Shown: one piece after another, positions 7,717 to 15,523 of the stretch
Position numbering within the stretch: position 1 is the first letter of the stretch
Layout of the letters: every line of letters starts with the position of its first letter
Source: Orenia metallireducens
GTDB taxonomy: Bacteria; Bacillota; Halanaerobiia; Halobacteroidales; Halobacteroidaceae
Assembly: GCF_001693735.1 (NCBI RefSeq)
Contig: NZ_LWDV01000008.1
Span: 621,643-685,642 of the forward strand
Reading direction: 5' to 3'
DNA: 64,000 nucleotides
Position numbers and translations under genes: made by a program
The notes under the pieces: generated by a model
Seen by the model: only the letters and a program-made list of their open reading frames with translations
Databases searched by the model: none
What the model was told of the DNA's origin: nothing

Positions 7717-9252
7717 ATGGCTAGAGAAAAGAATTTAGAAGATATTAAGATAATAGCTCCATTAATGTTCTGTGCCTTTTTTGTATCAATCTCTGGGATT
7801 ACATATCAGTTAATTATAGGAGGAATATCATCATACCTATTGGGCAATAGTGTCTATCAATTCTCTATAACTATAGGGCTATTTATGACGGCTCTAGGAA
7901 TTGGTTCACTACTCTCAAAGTATGTTGAAGAGGGTTTGATGAGTAAATTTATGTTAGTGGAGACATTACTAGGCTTGGTTGGTGGAATCTCTGGTGTGCT
8001 ATTATTCTATAGTTATGCTATTTCGGAGCTTTATATAGTTATAATGTTCTTATTGATTATAACTATTGGTTCATTAACAGGTTTAGAGTTACCTTTATTG
8101 ACTAGAATTATTGAGGAGTATGAGGATTTGAAGATAACTCTTGCTAATGTCTTATCGGCCGATTATATTGGAGGATTGATTGGCTCCTTATTATTTCCTA
8201 TTATCCTCTTACCTAACTTTGGATTTATTAAGACTAGCTATATTATGGGGATTTTGAATTTAGTTGTAGCAGGAATAGTCTATTTTAAATATAGAAACAG
8301 GATGAAGCTGGATAAATTCATTGGAGTATTTCTAGTCTTAATTTTAATCTCATTAACTGTTGGAATTATTACAGTTAAGGGTACTGAAGAGTATATAGAA
8401 CAGAAGCTATATCAGGATAAGGTAGTCTACTCTAAGCAGAGTAAGTATCAAAAGATTGTAATAACTAAGAATAAAGATGATGTTAGGCTATTTTTAAATG
8501 GTAATATACAGTTCTCTTCTAGAGATGAATATCGTTACCATGAACCCTTAGTTCATCCTGCTATGAGCCTTGTAAATAGGAGAAGCAGGATTTTAATTTT
8601 GGGTGGTGGAGATGGCTTAGTCGTTAGAGAACTATTGAAGTATCCAGAGGTTGAAGAGATTGATTTAGTAGATTTAGATAAGAGTATGACCGATCTAGGG
8701 CAGAACTCTAAGTATCTACTAAAGTTTAACCAAGGTTCGTTGGCTGATAAGAGGGTTAAGATTTATAACCAGGATGCCTATCAGTACTTAGAAGAGAGTG
8801 CTAAGAGTTATAATCTAGTAATAGTAGATTTACCAGACCCTAATGACGAAAGTTTGAACAAGCTATATACAGTGAACTTTTATCAGATGATATATGATCA
8901 TTTGAAAAATCAAGGGGTGGTTGTTGTTCAATCTACTTCTCCTTACTTCGCTAGCAGAGCTTTTTGGATGATCCATCATACTATTAACAAGGCTGGTTTT
9001 TATACTAGACCTTATCATGCTTACTTAGCCTCCTTTGGAGATTGGGGCTTTAACTTAGGAACTAAGGGGTTTGAATTTGAGGTTAAGGATCTAAAAGTAG
9101 AGGTAGATACAAGGTTTTTAACCACAGAGATGTTACCAAGCTTATTTTATTTTGGAGATGATATATTCAAGATTAAGAAAGAGGTAGGGGTCAATACTTT
9201 GACTAGACCGTCATTGATTAGAGAGTATAACCGGGCTTGGGAGGATTATTGA
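7717..9252 (+). CDS. Membrane-embedded spermidine-synthase-like protein
   Basis: A 511-residue two-part protein. Residues about 1-225 form seven or so membrane helices; from about 230 onward is a spermidine-synthase-like Rossmann domain with the SAM-site motif LILGGGDGLVVRELLKYPEV, followed by LVDLDKSM and VIVDLPDPNDESLNKLYTVNFY, typical of this membrane-fused branch. Classic SpeE transfers aminopropyl from decarboxylated SAM to putrescine; the membrane branch is poorly characterised and its substrate is unknown. AGGGGTG near 7703 supports ATG 7717 over upstream starts. It precedes the channel gene by 19 bp, so the two are almost certainly cotranscribed. Confidence 0.75.
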   Translation: MAREKNLEDIKIIAPLMFCAFFVSISGITYQLIIGGISSYLLGNSVYQFSITIGLFMTALGIGSLLSKYVEEGLMSKFMLVETLLGLVGGISGVLLFYSYAISELYIVIMFLLIITIGSLTGLELPLLTRIIEEYEDLKITLANVLSADYIGGLIGSLLFPIILLPNFGFIKTSYIMGILNLVVAGIVYFKYRNRMKLDKFIGVFLVLILISLTVGIITVKGTEEYIEQKLYQDKVVYSKQSKYQKIVITKNKDDVRLFLNGNIQFSSRDEYRYHEPLVHPAMSLVNRRSRILILGGGDGLVVRELLKYPEVEEIDLVDLDKSMTDLGQNSKYLLKFNQGSLADKRVKIYNQDAYQYLEESAKSYNLVIVDLPDPNDESLNKLYTVNFYQMIYDHLKNQGVVVVQSTSPYFASRAFWMIHHTINKAGFYTRPYHAYLASFGDWGFNLGTKGFEFEVKDLKVEVDTRFLTTEMLPSLFYFGDDIFKIKKEVGVNTLTRPSLIREYNRAWEDY

Positions 9253-9271
9253 TTAAGGAGGACATTCTAGA

Positions 9272-10288
9272 ATGTTTAATGTGTTAGTTCAGTATTTTAA
9301 GAAGTTTAAATTTAAATTAGACCGTCATACCTTTCATTGGCTGATATTTATTGCGATTCTTATTATAGTCTCAAGTGCCGCCTTGATTATGTTGGTAGAG
9401 CCTGATGAGCAGTTTGCTAACTTTATAGATGCTTTATGGTGGGCGATTGTAACAGCTACTACTGTTGGTTATGGTGACAAGTATGCTGTTACTATATTAG
9501 GTCGTATCATATCTATTGTAGTTATGTTATTAGGAATTGGAATTGTTGGAGGCATTACAGCAAAATTGGCTGATATCTTTATTGACTTTAAAAGAAGAAG
9601 GGAGTTAGGTGAATTGGAGGCTGAATATAGTGGTCATATAGTAATTTGTGGTTGGAGCAATAAAGCTAAGGAGATAATCAATCAGATTTTAAATGAGGAT
9701 ATTGATAGAAAGCAGATAGTCTTAGTTGCTGATATTGAGCGAGACCCTTTTCCAGATAATAATTTGGTACATTTTGTTCGTGGTGATATTACCAGAGAAG
9801 AGGTTCTCAAAAGAGCTGGTGTGCAAAGGGCTAAAAGCGCAATTGTCTTAAATTCTGATGAGAATGATGCTACCACTGTATTGACAGTACTGACTATCGA
9901 AACTCTTAATCCTGATATCTATACTATAGCTGAGATTAGCAGTAGTGAGAACAAAATTCATTTAAAAAATGCTAATGTTGATGAGATAATAGTCAACAAT
10001 CAAATTAATAGTCAATTAATGGTGCGTTCAGCTTTGTATCAGGGGACGTCCCAAGTTATCAGTGAACTATTATCAAATGAGAGTGGTAATGAGATTTATA
10101 TCTTTGCTGCTGATAAGCAGGATGTAGGCAAGATTTTTTTAGATGTATTTACCAAATATAAACGAGAAGATGATATAATTCTATTAGGAATTAAACGGAA
10201 AGATAAGATTATCACTAATCCTGCTAATGATGAAGAAGTAAAGAGTGGAGATAAGTACTTTTATATTGCTAAAACTAAAGCTAAATAA
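9272..10288 (+). CDS. Two-helix K+ channel with TrkA-N domain
   Basis: A 338-residue protein with two membrane helices around a pore loop carrying the selectivity filter TTVGYGDK (residue about 67), then a cytoplasmic RCK/TrkA-N domain starting HIVICGWSNKAKEIINQIL (about 120), an NAD(H)-type Rossmann fold, and a shorter C-terminal TrkA-C-like part. The architecture is that of bacterial Kch/MthK-like channels gated by nucleotide or Ca2+. The RCK glycine motif is CGWSNKA rather than GxGxxG, which may alter ligand choice. GGAGG precedes the start. It closes the PspA cassette and is followed by a terminator. Confidence 0.85.
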   Translation: MFNVLVQYFKKFKFKLDRHTFHWLIFIAILIIVSSAALIMLVEPDEQFANFIDALWWAIVTATTVGYGDKYAVTILGRIISIVVMLLGIGIVGGITAKLADIFIDFKRRRELGELEAEYSGHIVICGWSNKAKEIINQILNEDIDRKQIVLVADIERDPFPDNNLVHFVRGDITREEVLKRAGVQRAKSAIVLNSDENDATTVLTVLTIETLNPDIYTIAEISSSENKIHLKNANVDEIIVNNQINSQLMVRSALYQGTSQVISELLSNESGNEIYIFAADKQDVGKIFLDVFTKYKREDDIILLGIKRKDKIITNPANDEEVKSGDKYFYIAKTKAK

Positions 10289-10299
10289 GATTTTTGAGG

Positions 10300-10322
10300 G
10301 AAGCCGTGGGGCTTCTTTTTCT
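10300..10322 (+). terminator. Terminator after channel gene
   Basis: GAAGCC / GGCTTC stem around GTGG with a following T-rich run, 11 bp past the stop codon. Confidence 0.75.
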
Positions 10323-10377
10323 TTTTGGGGAATATTCTGTTATTTGACTTTAGAGTGAAGCTTAATGGGTGTAAAAT

Positions 10378-10446
10378 ACAGTGACGAGTAACAGATGATA
10401 GGTTAAGTTTTTTTATTTGTTGCTTGTCACTTATTACTCATTACTA
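10378..10446. repeat. Imperfect inverted repeat (GTGACGAGTAAC type)
   Basis: AGTGACGAGTAACAG on the left faces TTGTCACTTATTACTCATTAC on the right across about 35 bp. It looks like repeat debris in the leader of the next gene; no function is evident. Confidence 0.35.
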
Positions 10447-10614
10447 AATTATCGTATTATCTACCTTTAATTTCATAATTAAATCTGATTCTAAAGTTGG
10501 GGCTGTGTATCGATTTAAATCACTATTTTCATATTTATATTCAATTAATTTCAAATATGATTATCAAAATTGGCATTGCTAAAATATACTATTATCAGAA
10601 AGGAGGGAAAGAGG

Positions 10615-13002
10615 ATGAATGAGTATAGATTGAGTGTTGAACGTTTGAAGAATAGATGTACTTTAGAGGGAATTGATTTTGAAACAACAGCAGATGTTGA
10701 ACCTGCTAAAGAGATTATTGGACAAAAGGAAGCTGTTAAGGCGATAAATTTTGGGCTAGATATCGATCATCCTGGTTATAATATTTTTGTTGTTAATTTT
10801 TCTGGTTGTAAGGAATTAGAATATATTAAAGCCTTGGTAAGTAAGAAGGCCCAAGGGGAAAGAAAGTCGGTTGATTGGTGTTATGTCTATAACTTCTCTA
10901 ATCCAAGTAAGCCTAGATATTTAAAGTTGGCAGTAGGATTAGGAAGAGAGTTTAAAAGAGATATGGAAGATCTTATAGATAATATAGAGGGTGATATTGC
11001 TGAATTATTTGCTGGAGAAGAGTATATTAAACAGAAGAGAGAGATAAAGAGTAAATATCAGAAGATAAGTACTGGACTTATCAATACAGTTCAAGAGAAA
11101 GTCAAGGAGGCTGGTTATCTCTTAGAGAGGGAGAAAGGTGGTTTTGCGATTATCCCTATCAAAGATGATGAAAGTCCAATGAGAGAAGAAGAGTATAAGA
11201 ACTTATCACAGAAAGAGCAGGATCAGATCAATGAAGATACTAGAAAGATTCAACAGTTATTAGACCAATCTTTTACTAAAATTGAGAAATGGAATGAAGA
11301 ATTTACTAAAGAGATTGAGAGTCTGGATTATCAATTAGCTGAAAATATTATAGATAACTATTTAGATGAGTTGATTCAAAAATATTCAGATTTTGATAAA
11401 GTAGTAGATTATTTAGGTGAGGTAAGAGATGATATATTACATAATTTGGATGATTTTAAAGAACCTGATGAGCCAAATAACTCTTTATTATTCTTTGCAG
11501 AGGATAACAGTAAAGATTATTCTACAAAATATGAGGTCAATCTCTTAGTTGATAATAGCAATGTAGAGGGAAGCCCAGTAATTGTAGAGAGTAACCCTAC
11601 CTATTATAATTTAAATGGTAGAGTTGAATATAGTAATAAATCTGGAGAGTTAGCTACAGATTTTACCCATATCCGCTCAGGTTCTTTGCATCAAGCTAAT
11701 GGGGGATATTTAATTTTAGAAGCTAAAGATTTATTAACCAATTTTAAGTCATGGCAGTTGATTAAGAGGGTCTTAAAGTCTAGAAGATTGAAGATGGAGC
11801 ATATAGGTGAAGAATTCGATAAGATTCCTCTAGCAACCTTAGAGCCTCAACCGATACCTATCGATGTTAAGATTGTAATTATTGGAGATATTGAGTTATA
11901 CTATCTTCTTTATCAATATGATCAAGAGTTTAAAGAGTTATTTAAAGTAAAGTCTGATTTTAAAAGAGAGATGGAGCTAAGTCAAGAGAGTACTTATCAG
12001 ATAGTCCAATTTATCAGTCGTGAGTGCCAAGAGAATGGTTTTTTACACCTTAACCGTCAGGCTGTAGCTAAGATAATCGAGTATCTTTCCCGAAGAGTAG
12101 ATAGTCAGAAGAAGGTTACTACTAAATTTACAATCATAACTGATCTATTATGTGAAGCAGATGAATGGGCTAGGTTGGAGGGAAGAGATATAATTGGTAA
12201 AGAAGAGATAGAAAAGAGTATAATTGAGAGAATTAAGCGTTCTTCCAATTATGAAGAGAGAATACAGGAATTATATCGTAAACACAAGTTATTAATTGAA
12301 AGTGAAGGATGGAAGGTAGGAGAGATCAATGGTCTATCGGTATTGGACTTAGGTGAATATTCTTTTGGTAAGCCTGTTAAGATTACAGCATCGGTCTATA
12401 AAGGTAATCGTGGAGTCGTTAATATTGAAAGGGAGACAAAGATGAGTGGTAAGATTCATAATAAAGGACTATTGATCTTAACGGCTTATTTAGGTGAGAA
12501 GTTTGCCCAAGAGGTACCGCTATCTTTATCAGCTAGTCTCTGCTTTGAACAGCTCTATTCGGGAATAGATGGTGATAGTGCTTCAAGTACTGAGCTATAT
12601 GTTCTATTGTCAGCTTTAGCAGAGGTTCCAATCAATCAGGGAATAGCAGTAACTGGTTCTATCAATCAAAAAGGAGAGGTCCAACCAATTGGTGGTGTCA
12701 ATGAGAAGATAGAAGGATTCTTCAAACTATGTAAGAGTAGAGGGTTAACTGGTGAGCAAGGTGTAATAATTCCAATCCAGAATGTTGAAGATTTGATGCT
12801 ATCTGATGAGGTGATAGCAGCAGTAGCGAAAGAGGAGTTTAATATCTATGCTATTAGCAATGTAGAAGAGGGACTTGAGATTCTAACAGGTAAGAAAGCT
12901 GGTCAAGTTCAAGATAACGGAACATACCCTGAAGGAACTATTAATTATCTCGTTCAAGAAAAGATAAATAAATGGTCTAAAGATAATAATGAAGAAGAAT
13001 AG
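10615..13002 (+). CDS. Lon-like protease with degenerate P-loop
   Basis: A 795-residue protein of the AAA_32/Lon_C group (Lon-like, YcbZ-related). The C-terminal protease domain has DGDSASS with the presumed catalytic Ser655, and GGVNEKIEGFF with Lys698, 43 residues apart as in other Lon proteases. The N-terminal ATPase part is recognisable (IIGQKEAVKAINFGLDI, then WCYVYNFSNPSKPRYLKL) but the Walker A site that should follow NIFV reads VNFSGCKELEYIK, lacking the GxxGxGK lysine. A helical insert lies at about 150-290. GGAGG precedes ATG 10615; an upstream in-frame start at 10570 has none. ATP hydrolysis at this site is unlikely (inference). Confidence 0.85.
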   Translation: MNEYRLSVERLKNRCTLEGIDFETTADVEPAKEIIGQKEAVKAINFGLDIDHPGYNIFVVNFSGCKELEYIKALVSKKAQGERKSVDWCYVYNFSNPSKPRYLKLAVGLGREFKRDMEDLIDNIEGDIAELFAGEEYIKQKREIKSKYQKISTGLINTVQEKVKEAGYLLEREKGGFAIIPIKDDESPMREEEYKNLSQKEQDQINEDTRKIQQLLDQSFTKIEKWNEEFTKEIESLDYQLAENIIDNYLDELIQKYSDFDKVVDYLGEVRDDILHNLDDFKEPDEPNNSLLFFAEDNSKDYSTKYEVNLLVDNSNVEGSPVIVESNPTYYNLNGRVEYSNKSGELATDFTHIRSGSLHQANGGYLILEAKDLLTNFKSWQLIKRVLKSRRLKMEHIGEEFDKIPLATLEPQPIPIDVKIVIIGDIELYYLLYQYDQEFKELFKVKSDFKREMELSQESTYQIVQFISRECQENGFLHLNRQAVAKIIEYLSRRVDSQKKVTTKFTIITDLLCEADEWARLEGRDIIGKEEIEKSIIERIKRSSNYEERIQELYRKHKLLIESEGWKVGEINGLSVLDLGEYSFGKPVKITASVYKGNRGVVNIERETKMSGKIHNKGLLILTAYLGEKFAQEVPLSLSASLCFEQLYSGIDGDSASSTELYVLLSALAEVPINQGIAVTGSINQKGEVQPIGGVNEKIEGFFKLCKSRGLTGEQGVIIPIQNVEDLMLSDEVIAAVAKEEFNIYAISNVEEGLEILTGKKAGQVQDNGTYPEGTINYLVQEKINKWSKDNNEEE

Positions 13003-13011
13003 TCTAAATGA

Positions 13012-13035
13012 AAAGCGACCTTTAAGGTCGCTTTC
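13012..13035. terminator. Terminator after Lon-like gene
   Basis: AAAGCGACC / GGTCGCTTT stem with a TTTAA loop and pyrimidine tail. It lies between the Lon-like gene and the convergent exporter pair and could serve both. Confidence 0.75.
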
Positions 13036-13077
13036 TTGTCTTATTAAATGATTAGATTATTTGTTCTATTTACTGGC

Positions 13078-13524
13078 TTAAGAGTTTATCTTTCTTTTAA
13101 ATTCCTTGTAATATCTAGCTCCTGCCCCTACAATAGCCGTAGCAAAGGCGATAGCACCAGCTATCATTAAGGTGTTAATTCCCTTTTCTAGGCCTTTGAT
13201 GTATTCACCTTGGAGGATAAAGAGCATAGTATTATAGGCAGGTATTCCTGGTACCAAGGGAATAATCCCAGCTATAACAAAGATGGTTACAGGGATTTTC
13301 ATTATTCTAGCAAATATCTCACTACAAATTCCTACAATAATAGATGCTATAAAAGATGAGATAACAACATTGTAAGAGGTTAGCTGTTCAAGGATGATAA
13401 AGCTCCCCCAACAGATAGTACCAGTTAACCCTAATAGCCATAAACTCTTCTTAGGTGCTTGAAAGATAGAACCAAAGGTTATTACTGTGATAAAAGAAGC
13501 CAATAATTCTAATATAATATTCAT
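13078..13524 (-). CDS. Threonine/serine exporter, small subunit (YjjB/ThrE_2)
   Basis: A 148-residue protein with four to five membrane helices fitting the ThrE_2 (DUF3815, YjjB) family. In two-gene systems it pairs with the DUF1212/YjjP protein; the pair equals a split ThrE exporter of threonine and serine, while E. coli YjjPB exports succinate. The family-typical PLVPGIPAYNTMLFILQGEY lies around residues 85-105. Its ATG overlaps the stop of the upstream gene (ATGA), which shows tight coupling. The substrate here is unknown. Confidence 0.85.
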   Translation of the reverse strand: MNIILELLASFITVITFGSIFQAPKKSLWLLGLTGTICWGSFIILEQLTSYNVVISSFIASIIVGICSEIFARIMKIPVTIFVIAGIIPLVPGIPAYNTMLFILQGEYIKGLEKGINTLMIAGAIAFATAIVGAGARYYKEFKRKINS

Positions 13525-14279
13525 CGATAAAGCACCCCCAAAGAGAGAGCTGCTCCCACAGCCAAGCTAATAGCAATTAAGGTTGCTTCAATACCTCGAC
13601 TAGTAGCTGAAATAAGATCTCCACTGATTGCATCACGGATAGAGTTGGTTAAAGCAACCCCTGGGACGAAGGGTAAGATGGCACTTACTGTTATTATCCC
13701 TAGATTATCGCCCAAGCCATGTTTATAACAGAATAATGAGATGATTCCTCCAATAAATCCTGCTACTATTTCAGGGATAAAGTTGATATCCCCTAAAAAT
13801 CCCATCTTTTTGATAACAATTTGGGCACCTAAGCTGGCTAAGATTGAAGGAATTATATTGATATAACTTGCTCTCATTAAGATAACATTCATAGAGACTC
13901 CAAAAGAGATAAATAATAATCCAAACTTTAATTTTGTTTTAGGTTTTCCTTCATTTATAGCCCTTAATTCAGCCATTGCTTCTTGGTAAGTTAGGGTTTT
14001 TGCTTGTAAGTTTCGTGAAAAGCTATTGACTTGACTTATTTTAGTCAAATTTATCCTTCTTTTATGTATTCTTTTGACTATTGTTTCTGAGCTACCCTGC
14101 CCATCATCGATTGAGATAAAGATACCAGTTGGCGTTACTAAACTATCTACATACTTTATCCCATAGGCATGGCAGATACGATTCATAGTATCTTCAGTTC
14201 TATATATCTCTCCACCATTACTGAGAATGATATTTCCAGCATAAGCTGCAATATTTAAGATCTGCTTTGGTGCAATCAT
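13521..14279 (-). CDS. Threonine/serine exporter, large subunit (YjjP/ThrE)
   Basis: A 252-residue DUF1212 (YjjP/ThrE N-terminal) protein. The soluble N-terminal part contains the characteristic NGGEIYRTEDTMNRICHAYG (residue about 22) and VTPTGIFISIDDG, then five membrane helices with FVPGVALTNSIRDAISGDL near 205, the counterpart of the small subunit's PLVPGIPAYN motif. AAGGGGTG precedes the start on the minus strand. It is the first gene of a two-gene operon with the YjjB-like partner, overlapping by 4 bp. Confidence 0.87.
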   Translation of the reverse strand: MIAPKQILNIAAYAGNIILSNGGEIYRTEDTMNRICHAYGIKYVDSLVTPTGIFISIDDGQGSSETIVKRIHKRRINLTKISQVNSFSRNLQAKTLTYQEAMAELRAINEGKPKTKLKFGLLFISFGVSMNVILMRASYINIIPSILASLGAQIVIKKMGFLGDINFIPEIVAGFIGGIISLFCYKHGLGDNLGIITVSAILPFVPGVALTNSIRDAISGDLISATSRGIEATLIAISLAVGAALSLGVLYR

Positions 14280-14507
14280 TTTAACACCCCTTTTATTAGA
14301 AATAAGCTTTCTCTATTGTAACATAAGTTAAGGTGGAATTTAAAGTAAGTTTTGATTTTAATTTTAGTTTTTATATGACATATATGAGTTGGTTTTAGAG
14401 GATATCCTTCAAAAAATGTCTTTTAATTGAATTGATTAAAGATTTGCTCACTTTTTTAAAGTAAGAATATCTCTCTATTGATTCATTTTTATTTACTGAT
14501 AGTTATA

Positions 14508-14538
14508 ATAAAAAAACCGCCAAAATGGCGATTTTTTA
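14508..14538 (-). terminator. Terminator of first UPF0180 gene
   Basis: Read on the minus strand, a stem CGCCA / TGGCG with a long T-run follows directly after the stop codon of the 14536-14778 gene. Confidence 0.75.
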
Positions 14539-14778
14539 AACCAATCTATCTTTGAGTTCACTTTTAACCTCTTCTGCTGAAAGTCCTTTAGCGTTGATAA
14601 TTTGGGCTTTGCTTTGGATATTAGACATATTCATCATATTATTGTCTGCTCCTGTAACTACAATTGCATCAACATTCTGCATAGTATTGTTATTTAAGTC
14701 AGCTACCTCAAAACCATCTTTCTTTAATGCTTCTTTGATATTTGATAAAGAACCTTCTACTGCAATTTTACCCTTCAT
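14536..14778 (-). CDS. UPF0180 family small protein (YkuS-like), copy 1
   Basis: An 80-residue protein of the UPF0180 (Bacillus YkuS) family, whose role is unknown. It starts MKGKIAVEGSLSNIKEALKKDGFEV and has a central DAIVVTGADNNMMNM and a tail GLSAEEVKSELKDRLV. It is a paralogue of the next minus-strand gene (14936-15187), sharing VEGSLSN/VDGSLSN, the VTGAD/TNGDD segment and the SAEEVK/SAEEIK helix. Each copy has its own promoter box and terminator. AGGGGCGAC lies before the start. Confidence 0.8.
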   Translation of the reverse strand: MKGKIAVEGSLSNIKEALKKDGFEVADLNNNTMQNVDAIVVTGADNNMMNMSNIQSKAQIINAKGLSAEEVKSELKDRLV

Positions 14779-14834
14779 ATAAAGTCGCCCCTTTAATTAA
14801 TATTTTTATTGTTTTTTAAAATTTAATCCTTTAA

Positions 14835-14864
14835 TATTTTGGCCTTAAATTATTAATAGAATAC
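14835..14864 (-). promoter_or_regulatory. Forespore-like (sigma-G type) promoter box, UPF0180 copy 1
   Basis: On the minus strand, GTATT (14860-14864) and CAAAATA (14835-14841) are 18 bp apart, close to the sigma-G pattern GnATR-N18-CATnnTA. The same pair with the same spacing stands before copy 2. The -10-like box is 57 bp from the start codon. Assignment to sigma-G is inference. Confidence 0.45.
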
Positions 14865-14907
14865 ATTAATTTTCATAATTAATACTAATTAATAAACCTA
14901 TAAATTA

Positions 14908-14935
14908 AAATAACCGCCTTATAAGGCGGTTATTT
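14908..14935 (-). terminator. Terminator of second UPF0180 gene
   Basis: Perfect 28-bp palindrome (AAATAACCGCCTTA and its complement) immediately after the stop of the 14936-15187 gene, with a T-rich side in the minus-strand direction. Confidence 0.8.
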
Positions 14936-15187
14936 CTAAATCAATCCAGATACTCCATTTTCAATCATATTCTTTATCTCTTCAGCAGAATGACCTTGAC
15001 CATTGATTATTGGAGTAGCAATTTCTCTCTTCTCCATTAAGTCATGGTCATCTCCATTGGTAATAACTGCTGAAACATCTCCTAGATTATCAGCATTTAA
15101 ATCATCAATCTCATAACCATATAGGTGAAGATGCTTCTTTAAATTTGATAAGCTCCCATCCACTGCAATTCTACGATTGATATCCAT
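14936..15187 (-). CDS. UPF0180 family small protein (YkuS-like), copy 2
   Basis: An 83-residue UPF0180 paralogue of the preceding copy: it starts MDINRRIAVDGSLSNLKKHL, has GDVSAVITNGDDHDLMEK in the middle and GHSAEEIKNMIENGVSGLI at the end. A strong minus-strand ribosome site (AAGGCGGTCG) precedes ATG. The gene is monocistronic, with its own promoter-like pair (15238-15267) and a perfect palindromic terminator. Function unknown; see the shared promoter boxes for a possible sporulation link. Confidence 0.8.
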   Translation of the reverse strand: MDINRRIAVDGSLSNLKKHLHLYGYEIDDLNADNLGDVSAVITNGDDHDLMEKREIATPIINGQGHSAEEIKNMIENGVSGLI

Positions 15188-15237
15188 AATTTAACGACCG
15201 CCTTTCTTGTTAAGTGTTTTATTATAAATTCTTTTAT

Positions 15238-15267
15238 TATTTTGGCTTTAAGCCTAATATAAAATAC
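15238..15267 (-). promoter_or_regulatory. Forespore-like promoter box, UPF0180 copy 2
   Basis: GTATT (15263-15267) and CAAAATA (15238-15244) on the minus strand, spaced by 18 bp exactly as before copy 1, 51 bp from the start codon. From here to 15523 the DNA is AT-rich and shows nothing else I can name. Confidence 0.45.
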
Positions 15268-15523
15268 ATGAAGTTCTGGTATTTATTTTATTTTTGATTG
15301 GTATGAATTACTAATTATTGATAATTTGATAATAATCTCTGATTTTTATTTAGAACTTTAATTAAGTTGACTAATATAGTTATTTAAAATAATTAAATGG
15401 TATCTTTAAAGATTAATACTTTTAAGCTCTATTTAATATAATGTAGATAAAGCTTTGATTTTTCAGCTATTTTTATCAATTATTTCAAGGGCAGTGTCTT
15501 AAGTGGGGAGGAGGGAAGCTTTT

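Noticed and set aside
13078..14279. The exporter pair as one frameshifted ThrE gene
   Set aside because: The ATGA overlap, separate start and normal YjjP/YjjB lengths fit the common split form, so no frameshift is needed.
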